Source: a virus
Virus record (IMG/VR): IMGVR_UViG_3300023109_000080
Location: 1-31,381 of that record
Reading direction: 5' to 3' (one strand)
DNA: 31,381 nt
In this document: one piece after another, positions 11,467-20,666 of the stretch
Position numbering within the stretch: the first letter of the stretch is position 1
Layout: each line of letters opens with the position of its first letter
The notes under the pieces: model-generated
The model's input: the letters and a program-made list of their open reading frames with translations, nothing else
What the model was told of the DNA's origin: nothing
The model's database searches: none
Translations under genes and position numbers: made by a program

Positions 11467-12867
11467 CTATCCATATTCGGCTAAATTTTTAGAATTAAGA
11501 GAATAGTAACCATTTGGAACTGCATATTCAAAGTTTCCATAGCCATTACCATCTGTGTTGCTTGATGAGATTGAGAATGGTGGATTGCCGAAGTTTAATG
11601 ACATATCAGTAGAAACACCATAGTTACCATTACAAAGAGATGGTTGATAAGTTCCACTTGCAAGAGTTCCCAATGCTCCTGTTCCTGAAGAACCAGATTC
11701 AGGGTCACCACTTGTTACCCAAGTTCCATTAACTCCAAAATAAAAATAATTATTATCTAAATCATAGGCAAACATACCTATATCTCCAGATGACATGGCA
11801 CTAAATACTGAACCTGTTAAAGAACCATTTACAAATTTATCTCCAGAAGCAGTTACTCCATAAAACCCACCTGATAAAGCACCATTACTATTAAACCAAA
11901 CACTTATATCTGAATTTGTTGCACCAAAATAACTAGCATTATTATCATTTCTTTTTATTTCCCAATACCATTTTCCAGTTGAAAAACCAAATGTTGCTCT
12001 GTTTCCACTATTTGCACCAACACCAGAACCAGATGATACATATTGTAAATTTCCATTAGAAAAAGCTGGTGCTATCACTCCAAAATCTAAAGGATTTAAT
12101 GTTGCAAAATTATTAGTACAAGTATCAGTAGATTGATCTATGCTAGTTAAATTATTTACAGTAAAGTTATTTCCATTACCAGATACATCTGCACCTAGAC
12201 TACCAGAGTTTTCAAAGTCTAAATAGAATCCATTTGTGCCAAAGGTTAAACCAGATACATCTATTGGTTTCCAAATGTTTGTATCTTCGTCAAATTCTCC
12301 AAATGATGTTGGGTCTAGTTGTTGTCCATCTATAAAACAAACTTCTGCCATGTAGCCATCATAATAATCTGATGCAGTTACTCTACCAATCTCTTGTACA
12401 AGAGAACTAGAATTAAATCTAATATCTGTATTTTGACTTGGGTATGTTTCTGTTTGAAAAGATGTTTCCTGAACACCATTTATATATAATTTTACTCTAT
12501 TAGATGCTGTTCCTTGTGTTGTGTCTATTGCTAAAACAATATGATACCAAGCAGATGCATCTCTAAATAATCTATCTGTCGCAATACTTATTTCTGTAGA
12601 GCCAGAAGTTTTTTGCAATAATGATAAATAACCTGAGCTTGGATAGGATAATTGAAATCTATTATTTGAATCTGTATGTTGTGAAAGAATTGCAGAATCA
12701 GTAGCTATTTGAGAAAATTTAGTCCAAAGTGATATAGTACAAATATCATTATTTGTTGGTGTTCCATTTGTTTTGTTTAAATAATCACTACTCCCATCAT
12801 TAAACCTTAATGAGTTAGCAACTTCATAACCACCAGATATTGTATTAGCTGGAATAATTAAAGGCAT
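11467..12867 (-). CDS. Tail fibre with LamG-type and SPRY-like lectin domains (466 aa)
   Basis: Residues about 15-205 resemble a concanavalin-like LamG domain (LRFNDGSSDYLNKTNGTP, TISLWTKFSQIATDSAI, AWYHIVLAIDTTQG, VKLYINGVQETSF, EIGRVTASDYYDGYMAEVCF). Residues about 280-430 resemble a SPRY-like domain (ATFGFSTGKWYWEIKRND, IGMFAYDLDNNYFYFGVNGT). Both are sugar/protein-binding folds common on marine phage fibres. The end VPNGYYSLNSKNLAEYG is also typical. It probably recognises the host surface. It lies between a Tfa-like protein and the smaller fibre protein. Confidence 0.75.
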   Translation of the reverse strand: MPLIIPANTISGGYEVANSLRFNDGSSDYLNKTNGTPTNNDICTISLWTKFSQIATDSAILSQHTDSNNRFQLSYPSSGYLSLLQKTSGSTEISIATDRLFRDASAWYHIVLAIDTTQGTASNRVKLYINGVQETSFQTETYPSQNTDIRFNSSSLVQEIGRVTASDYYDGYMAEVCFIDGQQLDPTSFGEFDEDTNIWKPIDVSGLTFGTNGFYLDFENSGSLGADVSGNGNNFTVNNLTSIDQSTDTCTNNFATLNPLDFGVIAPAFSNGNLQYVSSGSGVGANSGNRATFGFSTGKWYWEIKRNDNNASYFGATNSDISVWFNSNGALSGGFYGVTASGDKFVNGSLTGSVFSAMSSGDIGMFAYDLDNNYFYFGVNGTWVTSGDPESGSSGTGALGTLASGTYQPSLCNGNYGVSTDMSLNFGNPPFSISSSNTDGNGYGNFEYAVPNGYYSLNSKNLAEYG

Positions 12868-12870
12868 GGA

Positions 12871-13485
12871 TTAAATCTCCAATGTTGGAAATTCTACTAA
12901 TGGTCTTGTGATAGAACCATCTTCTTGCTCTGTGTATTCGTATAATGCTTTTAGTTCATCAACATTAGAACAGTTATTAATAGCAGTTTCCATTTCATTA
13001 GACTTAGATCGAACATCTGCTCTAAAGGATAATACATTTGCTGGTACATCATAATCAGCTACCTCTGTTGATTTTGTAATATACCAATCAGTAGGTGCAA
13101 GTAATCCACTTGCTTGTTGTTTAACTATTTTTTTCTTTTCAGTTTTTAAACCATAATTAATAACTTGGTTGCCATCATCATCTAAAACATTATTACCATC
13201 TTCATCTACTGCGTTTTCATCATTTAATCTTTTAGCAGTTGCAGTTCCCCAAGATTTAGTAACTTGACCATCTGCAAAGTTATATTGTTCGCTTGTGTTA
13301 TTGTAATATGCTGGGTCTTTATAATTTGTTGAATCAGTTATAACTTCATATAATCCTATTGCTTGTTTTTCATCTTGTGTCCAAACTTCAAATATTTTAG
13401 CTGGGTATCTTACCTCTCCAACTACAATAGATTTAGGATTGTTAATGTATTGTGTAATATTATTATCTTCGACTAATGCGTACAT
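12871..13485 (-). CDS. Tail-fibre assembly-type protein (204 aa)
   Basis: The N-terminus (MYALVEDNNITQYINNPKSI, then VRYPAKIFEVWTQDEKQAIG) and the LLAPTDWYITKSTEVADYDV segment resemble phage fibre-assembly (Tfa/DUF4376-like) proteins that fold or cap tail fibres. The middle has two tandem Asp-rich turns, DEDGNNVLDDDGNQV, resembling Ca-binding loops. It lies 3 bases from the next fibre gene and directly downstream of the 236-aa fibre gene. Its order next to two fibre genes supports a chaperone role; the alternative is a structural fibre segment. Confidence 0.65.
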   Translation of the reverse strand: MYALVEDNNITQYINNPKSIVVGEVRYPAKIFEVWTQDEKQAIGLYEVITDSTNYKDPAYYNNTSEQYNFADGQVTKSWGTATAKRLNDENAVDEDGNNVLDDDGNQVINYGLKTEKKKIVKQQASGLLAPTDWYITKSTEVADYDVPANVLSFRADVRSKSNEMETAINNCSNVDELKALYEYTEQEDGSITRPLVEFPTLEI

Positions 13486-13488
13486 ATT

Positions 13489-14199
13489 TTAACTTTCACT
13501 CATGTTTAATGTTCTACCAACTTCTTGCCATATAGCACCATTGTATTTAAAAACAAGAATATCAGTTTTACCATCTGCTGAAGTAAATGTTGGTGCTGTG
13601 CTTCCAGCAAATTCAAATACAGTATTAAAGGCTATTGTGTGTGAACCATTATAATTAATCTCTACACAAATAAAAGCACCCTCTACTGAGTTAGTAGGTG
13701 CAGAGAAAGTAGTGTTTTCTGTTGTTAGATGATATGCGTTTGGTTTAGCTTGTACGTCCCAAGCCACAGCATTTGATGATGAAGTTAATGCTTGTTGAGG
13801 TATGTAGGCTAGATCATTAAATACGATCTTCCCTGTTCCATTTGGTGTAAAGTTAATATTACCATTTGATGTAGATACAAAAGCATTTCCATTAACATCT
13901 AAATCGCCACCTAATTGAGGAGTTAAATCTGTTACTAAATCTAAAGCTGAATCAGAAAAATTAATTGTGTTTGCTGTAGTGTTAATAGTACCCATAGTAA
14001 TATCATCAGCACCATCATAAAATTTTAAAAGATAAGCAGTTACACCACCAGATGTGTCTAGCCATATCGTACCAGCTACTGCACCACTTGGTCTTGATGT
14101 ACCAGAGTTAGATGAATTAATAGCAGAAAGAACATTGTTAATGTCAGTTCTAGTTGCTGGAAATGATTGGTTTGCTATATTATAATCGTGTTGTGCCAT
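13489..14199 (-). CDS. Tail fibre / tail-tip protein (236 aa)
   Basis: It begins MAQHDYNIANQSFPATRTDI, followed by NNVLSAINSSNSGTSRPSG and GTIWLDTSGGVTAYLLKFYD. This is a widely recurring N-terminal module of marine phage fibres that plugs into the tail tip. The later part has a FNDLAYIPQ and a beta-rich C-terminus (GSHTIAFNTVFEFAGSTAP). As in relatives, it probably links the gpJ-like hub to more distal fibres. It lies directly downstream of the gpJ-like gene. Confidence 0.7.
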   Translation of the reverse strand: MAQHDYNIANQSFPATRTDINNVLSAINSSNSGTSRPSGAVAGTIWLDTSGGVTAYLLKFYDGADDITMGTINTTANTINFSDSALDLVTDLTPQLGGDLDVNGNAFVSTSNGNINFTPNGTGKIVFNDLAYIPQQALTSSSNAVAWDVQAKPNAYHLTTENTTFSAPTNSVEGAFICVEINYNGSHTIAFNTVFEFAGSTAPTFTSADGKTDILVFKYNGAIWQEVGRTLNMSES

Positions 14200-14216
14200 A
14201 ATTTCTTATACTCCTT

Positions 14217-17102
14217 TTAAAAGCCCTTTGCAATAAAATCAAATGTCCTTGATATATTTGTTCCACTTGAATTTTTAAACAAAACATTAAAGCCATTAAC
14301 TGTCTTATTAGATACTGTAAAGAAATCGCCTGTAGCCATATCTTCGCCTGTAATTCCTACAGCATAATTAACAGATTTGTATGGGTTTGTAAATGTTACA
14401 GTTTTAGTTCCAGCACCAGAAGTTATATCGTTTCCACTAAATATTCTATCAGGCATATCTACTGTAACTGTTACCTCTGAAACTCTAGGTGTTGACGCAC
14501 CATCTGTTGAAGTTAAAACAACTCTAAATTTAAAAAATCTAGCAGTATAATTACCTATTACAAAATTAGAAAATGATGTGTAGGTTGTGTTGTCATCACT
14601 AGTTGATATTTCTAAATGAGCATCACAGTTAGCTGGTGTATCTCCATCAAAGTTTGATTTAGCACTATCAAATAATCCTGTTCTATTATCAAACAAATCA
14701 TCTGGATTATCAGAAGTTTGTGTTAATGAGGCTGTAATTCTACAAGTATGTTTTGCACCTACATCAATAACATCTGCAAATAAATAATTACCACTTGCTA
14801 TAAAGTCAGCATTACTAACACCAGAATCAAATACTCTAGTAGTTTCATCATCAAAATCTCCAGAAGCTGAATCAAATAGTTCTGAAGAATCTAATTCTAT
14901 AGCACCATCAGTTAATAAGGTATCTGTGAATGTACCACTAAAACTAGGGTGTTCTGATTGTGTTGCTACTGCATTATGATTAATAACATCAGTTACATTA
15001 GAAATAATTGATGTTGCATTAGAACTAAAGTTACCAAGTTTATCTACTGCTTTAATAAGATAAGTTCCAGCCCTAGCTGGTACAGATATTGAAGTTGCTG
15101 GTCTTGATACTTTTGTTACTAAATTAACTGAGTTTTGCCAATCAGCACTTCCATCAGTTTCTTTTGCATATCTAATTTGATAATATGCCAAGTCTAAATC
15201 TGTTATGGCTGTCCAAGTTAAATGAGCATTTGTTCCAACAATATTACAAGCAAAATCTTCTACATCACTAGGTGGTGCAATAGCACCTACGATAGTTCTT
15301 TGTGCTGATACATAAGTAGAAGATACCCCTAAGCTATTTACAGCTTTAACCCTTACATCATAGGTAGATTGGTCAATTACATTTAATACTCTATGATTTA
15401 ATCCTGAGCCTTGTGCGTAAATAATAAAATCTGAATCTGTACTTAATTTGTATTCTACTTGGTAGTAATCAACAAAGCTATCAACAGAAGCACCTATAGA
15501 TACATCTAAAGCTACAATTACAGTTCCATCATTATATTGAACTAACTGATCTGATAAAGTTACACTTGCTGGTGGTTGGATAGTAAATGGATTAGGAAGA
15601 TTAGTAGATGGTACTGTCGTTGCTTGTACTTTTGTTGCCCAAGTATAATGTGCAGATTGATATTCAACAAGTGATAACCCTACAGTTAAATCTTGATTAA
15701 AAGTTATTCCAAGAACTCTAAAAGGTTTAGCTGAAAAACCAATGCTTGAATGTGTTATATTAACTATATCTCCAATCGCTAAATCATAACCATTAAAGTC
15801 AACATTAATACCTAAAGATAATGCTTCTCTACTTCTTCTAAGTATAACCTCTGCCATTTCTTCTGCTTGGTATTGTGATGTTAAAGTTGAGAATGTAAAT
15901 CTACCCTCTAGTAAAAAACCACCATCAGCAGTTTTCATAGTTGAGTGTTGATCTGCACTTGGCAATCCTGAATCATCTATCGGTGGAAACTGCACCTCAT
16001 CAACTTGATAGTTACGATCTGGATTAACAAAACCAACTATTACTCTGTTGTATCTATCATTTTTTGTAGGTGTAGATAATGAATAACCACCTATAATATT
16101 ATCTTCTGTTAAAGTGATACTTGCACTTCCTGTTGTTTCTACAATTAAATTATATTTACCAGCATTATAAGGTAAGTAACCTCTACAACCTTTTAAAAAC
16201 TCTCTAACATTATCTATGATTGGTTTAGATGTGTCTAACACAGTATTACAATCAAAAATATTTATATCACTACTACCTGAATATGGTGTTACTTGTGTTT
16301 CACAAACTTGTGAGGCATCATAAAAAGATTGTAAATCTAATTCACTAACTGCTAATCCTTTTCCATATCTTGTGTTTGTTAAATAATCTAATAAGCACCA
16401 TGATGGATTAACTTGATAACTAGCTGATTGTTCTACTAAACTTGAATTATAAGTTTTAACTTTTTTACCCTGTATTTTAGCTTGTACTCTTGGTATTCCA
16501 CCAAATGCGTTTTGATTCCATTTAAACCTTAATGCTAAATAACATAGACCAGATAATTTATGATTGCTTCCCCATGATGATAATGTTGAAAGTAAAGAAC
16601 TTGCAGATTGTCCATCAGTTCCAAAATGAGGCTCTACTCTAATTAGACTTTCTGCACTTGAACCCTCTACATTTGGGTCAGCTTTATAAAAATTACTATC
16701 TGAATTATTTACTTCTACTTCTGTTCCATCTGATAATGTACTTGCCCAAGTAACAACTTTTTCATCTACTCTTATTTCTTCTATATCATTTATCTCTCCC
16801 TCTGACATAACGATAGCCATATATAAATATGTGTTATCAGTTCCTGAAGTTTCCATAAACACCCTAGTTCCCCCAACAAGTCTTTCTCCATAAATTACAG
16901 CAATATTAGAGTCATTAGATTGTTTATTAAGTAAAATACCTTTTTCAAAATCATCAAATTCGTTAGTTCCAAAATCAGGAATCTCAGGTGGTTTTGGTCT
17001 TAATGCCCAACTTAAAAATAATGAAACCCCTAATGAAACTAAAGGGTTTCCAGCCATAAATAAACTTGCTATTTTTGTAACAGCACCTACTACTGCACCC
17101 AT
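14217..17102 (-). CDS. Tail-tip host-specificity protein, gpJ-like (961 aa)
   Basis: The N-terminal hydrophobic region (SLGVSLFLSWALRPKPPEIP), the LDYLTNTRYGKGLAVSELDL segment and the GDIVNITHSSIGFSAKPFRV segment are characteristic of lambda gpJ-type tail-tip hubs. Two fibronectin type III domains follow at about 490-690. The C-terminal quarter has repeated Asp-rich turns (ELFDSASGDFDDET and LFDNRTGLFDSAKSNFDGDT), possibly Ca-binding. It would form the central tip that touches the receptor and opens the envelope. I start at ATG 17102 (AAAGGA upstream) over the TTG at 17108. The start overlaps the HlyC-like gene's end. Confidence 0.85.
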   Translation of the reverse strand: MGAVVGAVTKIASLFMAGNPLVSLGVSLFLSWALRPKPPEIPDFGTNEFDDFEKGILLNKQSNDSNIAVIYGERLVGGTRVFMETSGTDNTYLYMAIVMSEGEINDIEEIRVDEKVVTWASTLSDGTEVEVNNSDSNFYKADPNVEGSSAESLIRVEPHFGTDGQSASSLLSTLSSWGSNHKLSGLCYLALRFKWNQNAFGGIPRVQAKIQGKKVKTYNSSLVEQSASYQVNPSWCLLDYLTNTRYGKGLAVSELDLQSFYDASQVCETQVTPYSGSSDINIFDCNTVLDTSKPIIDNVREFLKGCRGYLPYNAGKYNLIVETTGSASITLTEDNIIGGYSLSTPTKNDRYNRVIVGFVNPDRNYQVDEVQFPPIDDSGLPSADQHSTMKTADGGFLLEGRFTFSTLTSQYQAEEMAEVILRRSREALSLGINVDFNGYDLAIGDIVNITHSSIGFSAKPFRVLGITFNQDLTVGLSLVEYQSAHYTWATKVQATTVPSTNLPNPFTIQPPASVTLSDQLVQYNDGTVIVALDVSIGASVDSFVDYYQVEYKLSTDSDFIIYAQGSGLNHRVLNVIDQSTYDVRVKAVNSLGVSSTYVSAQRTIVGAIAPPSDVEDFACNIVGTNAHLTWTAITDLDLAYYQIRYAKETDGSADWQNSVNLVTKVSRPATSISVPARAGTYLIKAVDKLGNFSSNATSIISNVTDVINHNAVATQSEHPSFSGTFTDTLLTDGAIELDSSELFDSASGDFDDETTRVFDSGVSNADFIASGNYLFADVIDVGAKHTCRITASLTQTSDNPDDLFDNRTGLFDSAKSNFDGDTPANCDAHLEISTSDDNTTYTSFSNFVIGNYTARFFKFRVVLTSTDGASTPRVSEVTVTVDMPDRIFSGNDITSGAGTKTVTFTNPYKSVNYAVGITGEDMATGDFFTVSNKTVNGFNVLFKNSSGTNISRTFDFIAKGF

Positions 17103-17497
17103 AACCAACTATCCTTTGTTTTTACTGACATAATTTTCTTTACTTTGTTATTATTATTTAATCTTATCCATTTGAATTTTTTATTTGCACCATGAATTTT
17201 TGTTGCATTGTTTTTCAACCAACTCATAATTTGTCTAATGTTTTTTGTAGCTATAAAATCAATATGCAACATTATATCTCCACAATTCCAATTATGGATT
17301 ATTCCTGTTTTTAAAAAATGTTGTTCAGCTTCTTGATTAACATAAGCCCAATTACAAAAACCATATACACCATTATCTTTAAATAATTTATATTGATTAT
17401 AGTCGATAGATTGTTTGAGATGATAATATAATTCTAAATCAGTATTATCAGCATATCTTTTAAATGTTTTGTAGAATTTTATAATATCGTTTATCAT
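17090..17497 (-). CDS. HlyC-like (RTX toxin-activating) lysine acyltransferase-type protein (135 aa)
   Basis: Residues 34-85 resemble HlyC: NQYKLF, then YGFCNWAYVNQEAEQHFLKT, NWNCGDIMLHIDFIAT. In HlyC the equivalents are NQYVLL, YCSWANLSLENEIKYL and SGDRKWFIDWIAPFG. The catalytic Asp corresponds to D80. The catalytic His of HlyC (His23) would fall near Y15, so it seems absent or displaced (H26 is the nearest His). HlyC adds fatty acids to lysines of toxins. In tail-tip operons of alphaproteobacterial phages this slot usually holds an NlpC/P60 peptidase. It overlaps both neighbours by ATGA/short stretches. A GNAT-like protein or a non-catalytic homologue are alternatives. Confidence 0.5.
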   Translation of the reverse strand: MINDIIKFYKTFKRYADNTDLELYYHLKQSIDYNQYKLFKDNGVYGFCNWAYVNQEAEQHFLKTGIIHNWNCGDIMLHIDFIATKNIRQIMSWLKNNATKIHGANKKFKWIRLNNNNKVKKIMSVKTKDSWLWVQ

Positions 17498-18060
17498 TCT
17501 CTACCCCATTTAATATCTTGTACTGTTTGAGAAGAAAAATCCATACCTTTATCGTTTGCAAAAAATCTTTGTTGTGATGTGTTGTTTGTTTTACGACCAT
17601 TCTTTTTATTAAAATCTGCCCAATGAGATACAATAGATAGTGATAGTGTGCTTGAAGTTTCTTTTTCTTGTATTTCATAGTTTTCTATACTTCCTTTATA
17701 AAGTAGGAAAGGGTCATCAAGTATAGTATTGTCATCTGCTAAAAGCCCTCTGTGTATTGTTACAGAATCATTTATAATATTTTCATTTAATACTACTGAA
17801 ATAAAGGTTTGATCTGCACCTGATAAAGTTAAGGTAATACTAGATTTACTTACATCTGTTTGTTCGGAAAAGTCAGATATACCTATTAAATGATCTGATG
17901 ACGTATAAGTAACTGATGAGCCTGAAACTGATGAAGTTAAAGGAAAAGAGCAATCTGTTATATTAACAGGAGTACTAAACCCAATAGTAATAAGATGAAT
18001 AGGCCTAATATCATTAGTCGCTAATTCGTTCTTTATCGCTGTTGTTAGACTTCTCGTCAT
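17494..18060 (-). CDS. Tail-tip protein, DUF2163-like (188 aa)
   Basis: The start TRSLTTAIKNELATNDIRPI, followed by HLITIGFSTPVNITDCSFP, and the end SHWADFNKKNGRKTNNTSQQ with MDFSSQTVQDIKWG match tail-assembly proteins of the DUF2163/GTA gp13 kind (from memory) with their HWADFxxxNGRxTNxxSQQ signature. Such proteins form the baseplate hub in gene-transfer agents and related siphophages. It stands between the 75-aa gene and the HlyC-like gene. The ATGA overlap at 17494-17497 couples it to the latter. Confidence 0.7.
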   Translation of the reverse strand: MTRSLTTAIKNELATNDIRPIHLITIGFSTPVNITDCSFPLTSSVSGSSVTYTSSDHLIGISDFSEQTDVSKSSITLTLSGADQTFISVVLNENIINDSVTIHRGLLADDNTILDDPFLLYKGSIENYEIQEKETSSTLSLSIVSHWADFNKKNGRKTNNTSQQRFFANDKGMDFSSQTVQDIKWGRE

Positions 18061-18241
18061 ATTCTTCGTAATTAGTTTGAGTTACACTTTCTGTACCTTT
18101 TAACATAGTATATTCAAATTTGCTATTAGGTTTCTTGTATTCTTTAAGATCATTAATATTAGTATCTATTTGATCTTCATTAACAATAATTTCAGCAATA
18201 AAGTCAGCAGTTATCTTATGTGTTATTTTATATTTTTTCAC
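18014..18241 (-). CDS. 75-aa tail-region protein, unknown
   Basis: The protein has a beta-like N-terminal half (MKKYKITHKITADFIAEIIV) and a charged C-terminus (EEYDEKSNNSDKERISD). It starts at the last base of the 206-aa gene stop region and overlaps the DUF2163-like gene by 47 bases, an unusually long overlap. No homologue is recognised; position implies a role in tail tip assembly. Confidence 0.55.
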   Translation of the reverse strand: MKKYKITHKITADFIAEIIVNEDQIDTNINDLKEYKKPNSKFEYTMLKGTESVTQTNYEEYDEKSNNSDKERISD

Positions 18242-18861
18242 TATAGAGTTTCTTCTACATCAAATTCAAATTGATACAACAAAGCACCATCATTAGCTGT
18301 GCCAACTACACCAAACTCTTGAATATCATTAGTTAGATGTACTGTAAAAGGAACATTATCATAAGTTACTACTGAATCATTTACTACTGCTTGTAATAAA
18401 GGTGGCTCTATAGTTACTGTTGAAGCATTACTAGAAGCCTGAACATCTGCCACAATCATATAAACTTTATTATGACTAGCAAATTTAATAAAATCTCCTG
18501 ACTTAAATGCGTGTGGATTATCGTTGTGGTGTCCGTCCATAGCAATCGTTGTATCTCCTACTGCGTGAGAACCATTTACTAATACTGTATTAGTTTCATT
18601 ACCTCTTGCGTCTTCTACTTCTGGTGGGATTATTGTAAAGTTTTCTTTACCTGATCTTTGTTTAACTATAAAAGCAATTAACTCTCCATATACATCTGAT
18701 CTAGTTGCTGTAACTATTCTAATAGTAAAAGCCCATCTTTGATTGTCTATTTGTCTAGCAAGTTTCTTGCCAGATACACTTTTTGAAATAATAGTTTTTT
18801 GAATAGATTTTATTCCTAAAGATTCAAATTTAGCAGAAGATATTGGAAAAGCACCTGACAT
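18241..18861 (-). CDS. Distal tail / tail-hub type protein (206 aa)
   Basis: The protein is beta-rich: KTIISKSVSGKKLARQIDNQ, then RWAFTIRIVTATRSDVYGEL and FTIIPPEVEDARGNE, a pattern recurring in distal tail-like proteins placed straight after the tape measure in siphophages. A middle insert (VGDTTIAMDGHHN) resembles a small beta domain that joins ring subunits. It probably closes the tail tube end and seats the gpJ-like hub. Start overlaps the tape-measure stop (TAATG). Family name is not certain. Confidence 0.6.
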   Translation of the reverse strand: MSGAFPISSAKFESLGIKSIQKTIISKSVSGKKLARQIDNQRWAFTIRIVTATRSDVYGELIAFIVKQRSGKENFTIIPPEVEDARGNETNTVLVNGSHAVGDTTIAMDGHHNDNPHAFKSGDFIKFASHNKVYMIVADVQASSNASTVTIEPPLLQAVVNDSVVTYDNVPFTVHLTNDIQEFGVVGTANDGALLYQFEFDVEETL

Positions 18862-20666
18862 TATATTAAACTTTTAGCACCTCTCTCATTAACAGCATTA
18901 TTAATTAGTTGAGTTATTGCACCTCTTGATCTAATCAGTAATTCTTCAAAGCCAGAAGCGTCAACTGTATTAATGTTAAAATTAACTGTAGTAGCACCAC
19001 CATTTCCTGTTCCTCTAGCTGATTGTGTTATTTGACCTGATGAGTTAGGTATAAATAATTCTGCACCTTGTTCTCCAACTACGATTGGTTGTCCTTTAGA
19101 TACTGCACCACCATTTGCAAAAAATCCTAAACCACTACCACCATTACCACCACCTAAAGCATTTAAAACAACTTGTCTTTTCATTTCAGTTGTTTGTGAT
19201 CTTAATTCATTTGTAATTTGTTTTTCTGTATCTACTTGATCTTTTTTAAGTGCGTTTCTAATGGTTTCTTGAATAACTAATTGTATTGTAAAAGCTACCA
19301 TATCTACTAACAGTTTTTGTGCTATTTCTTTAAATGTCATATTAAGTTCTTTACCAAGTACCAAAGATTCTGCAAGTCCTCTTGATATAGCTTGAATTCC
19401 ACTAGTAGCCATCTTTCCTACAGTTTCATTAATGGATTCAAAATCTTTTTTAAATTCTGTTAATATATTTTCTTTAATCATTTGTAAATTTATTCCAGCC
19501 TTTTCAGTTTCTTCTGTAAAGTTAGTTGCACTTTTCATTAACTCGTCCATAGATTTTTTAGATGCAATTATATTCTCATCAATAAGTTCAATAAACTTAT
19601 TAGCTTTTTTAAACATACCACCCATACTTTCATCATCTTTTGCACCAAATATTTTATTGGTAAGTTCGTCTAAATCTAATCCCATTTTTTTAATTAATGC
19701 TAAAATACCAACTACTGCTATTTTTCCACCTCTACCTAACATTAAGAATCCAAGAATACCTAACTCTCTCATACCAGCTGGAAGTGATTTAACCACTTCT
19801 ATTAACCCAGCTAAGCCATTATTTATTATTCTAAATAAAGGTGCTACTAAATCCATTAGTCCAGCCATACCTAAAATAAATTGTTTTATAAAATTAACCA
19901 TGCCTTGACCAACTGCACTAGAGAAACCACTTAATGCTTGTGCGTTTGCTTCTATCATTCTATTTATAACTACAAGTCCATTTTTAATAAAATCAAAGAA
20001 ACCAGCTTCGTTAGTTTCTAATTTAAACTTGAAAAGTTTATCTCCAAGCATAGATAGTGTTCCTGTAAATGTTGTTGCTAATACTTCTGTTGCTTTTGAG
20101 AATCTTCCATCTTCTCCAAATAGTTCTTCAAATCTTTTTATTGTTTCTTCTGTAGTAACATTCATTCCAGCTTTAAATCCTAATAAGGCTCTAACACCTC
20201 TTTCTCTAAATAAATCTGCACTACCAATACCTGATGAGAATGATCTTTGTATTTGTTCTGCTGTTGTTCTAAAATCTAGTCCTGTAACAGATGCAACATT
20301 CCCTGTAATTTTTAATATTTTTTGTAGTTCGTCTGCATCTTTTGAAACAACTGCTAAACTTCCTGATGCTGATGATATTTCGTCTAGTGAAAAAGGTACT
20401 TTACCAGCAAAATCTATTAAACCTTTAAATGCTTTTTGACCCTCTTTAACATTACCAAATAAAAAATTAAATCTTATACCAAGATTTTCTACTTCACTTC
20501 CTACTTTTAAAATTGATCTTACAACGAGTCCACCACCAACACCTACTAAAGCTGATTGAACAGAAAATATAGATGCTTTTAAATTACTTAGTCCAGCACG
20601 AACACTATTAAATGCTTGTTTTGTTTTATCTCGTGCTAATACATTTAATACTAAATTTTGTGCCAT
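18861..20666 (-). CDS. Tape measure protein (601 aa)
   Basis: A long mostly helical protein with Gly-rich and hydrophobic patches (LGFLMLGRGGKIAVVGILAL, about 310-330) and the typical tape-measure end: GFFANGGAVSKGQPIVVGEQ, then GAELFIPNSSGQITQSARG. The order after chaperone genes and before tail-tip genes is diagnostic. With the usual 0.15 nm per residue, the tail would be about 90 nm (a rule-of-thumb estimate). The start shares the TAATG with the end of the frameshifted chaperone. Confidence 0.9.
   Translation of the reverse strand: MAQNLVLNVLARDKTKQAFNSVRAGLSNLKASIFSVQSALVGVGGGLVVRSILKVGSEVENLGIRFNFLFGNVKEGQKAFKGLIDFAGKVPFSLDEISSASGSLAVVSKDADELQKILKITGNVASVTGLDFRTTAEQIQRSFSSGIGSADLFRERGVRALLGFKAGMNVTTEETIKRFEELFGEDGRFSKATEVLATTFTGTLSMLGDKLFKFKLETNEAGFFDFIKNGLVVINRMIEANAQALSGFSSAVGQGMVNFIKQFILGMAGLMDLVAPLFRIINNGLAGLIEVVKSLPAGMRELGILGFLMLGRGGKIAVVGILALIKKMGLDLDELTNKIFGAKDDESMGGMFKKANKFIELIDENIIASKKSMDELMKSATNFTEETEKAGINLQMIKENILTEFKKDFESINETVGKMATSGIQAISRGLAESLVLGKELNMTFKEIAQKLLVDMVAFTIQLVIQETIRNALKKDQVDTEKQITNELRSQTTEMKRQVVLNALGGGNGGSGLGFFANGGAVSKGQPIVVGEQGAELFIPNSSGQITQSARGTGNGGATTVNFNINTVDASGFEELLIRSRGAITQLINNAVNERGAKSLI

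Noticed and set aside
19432-20439. Rightward open frames of 136-158 aa inside the tape measure gene
   Set aside because: They are antisense shadows of a helical, A/T-rich gene, lack ribosome sites and encode low-complexity Ser/Ile/Leu sequence.
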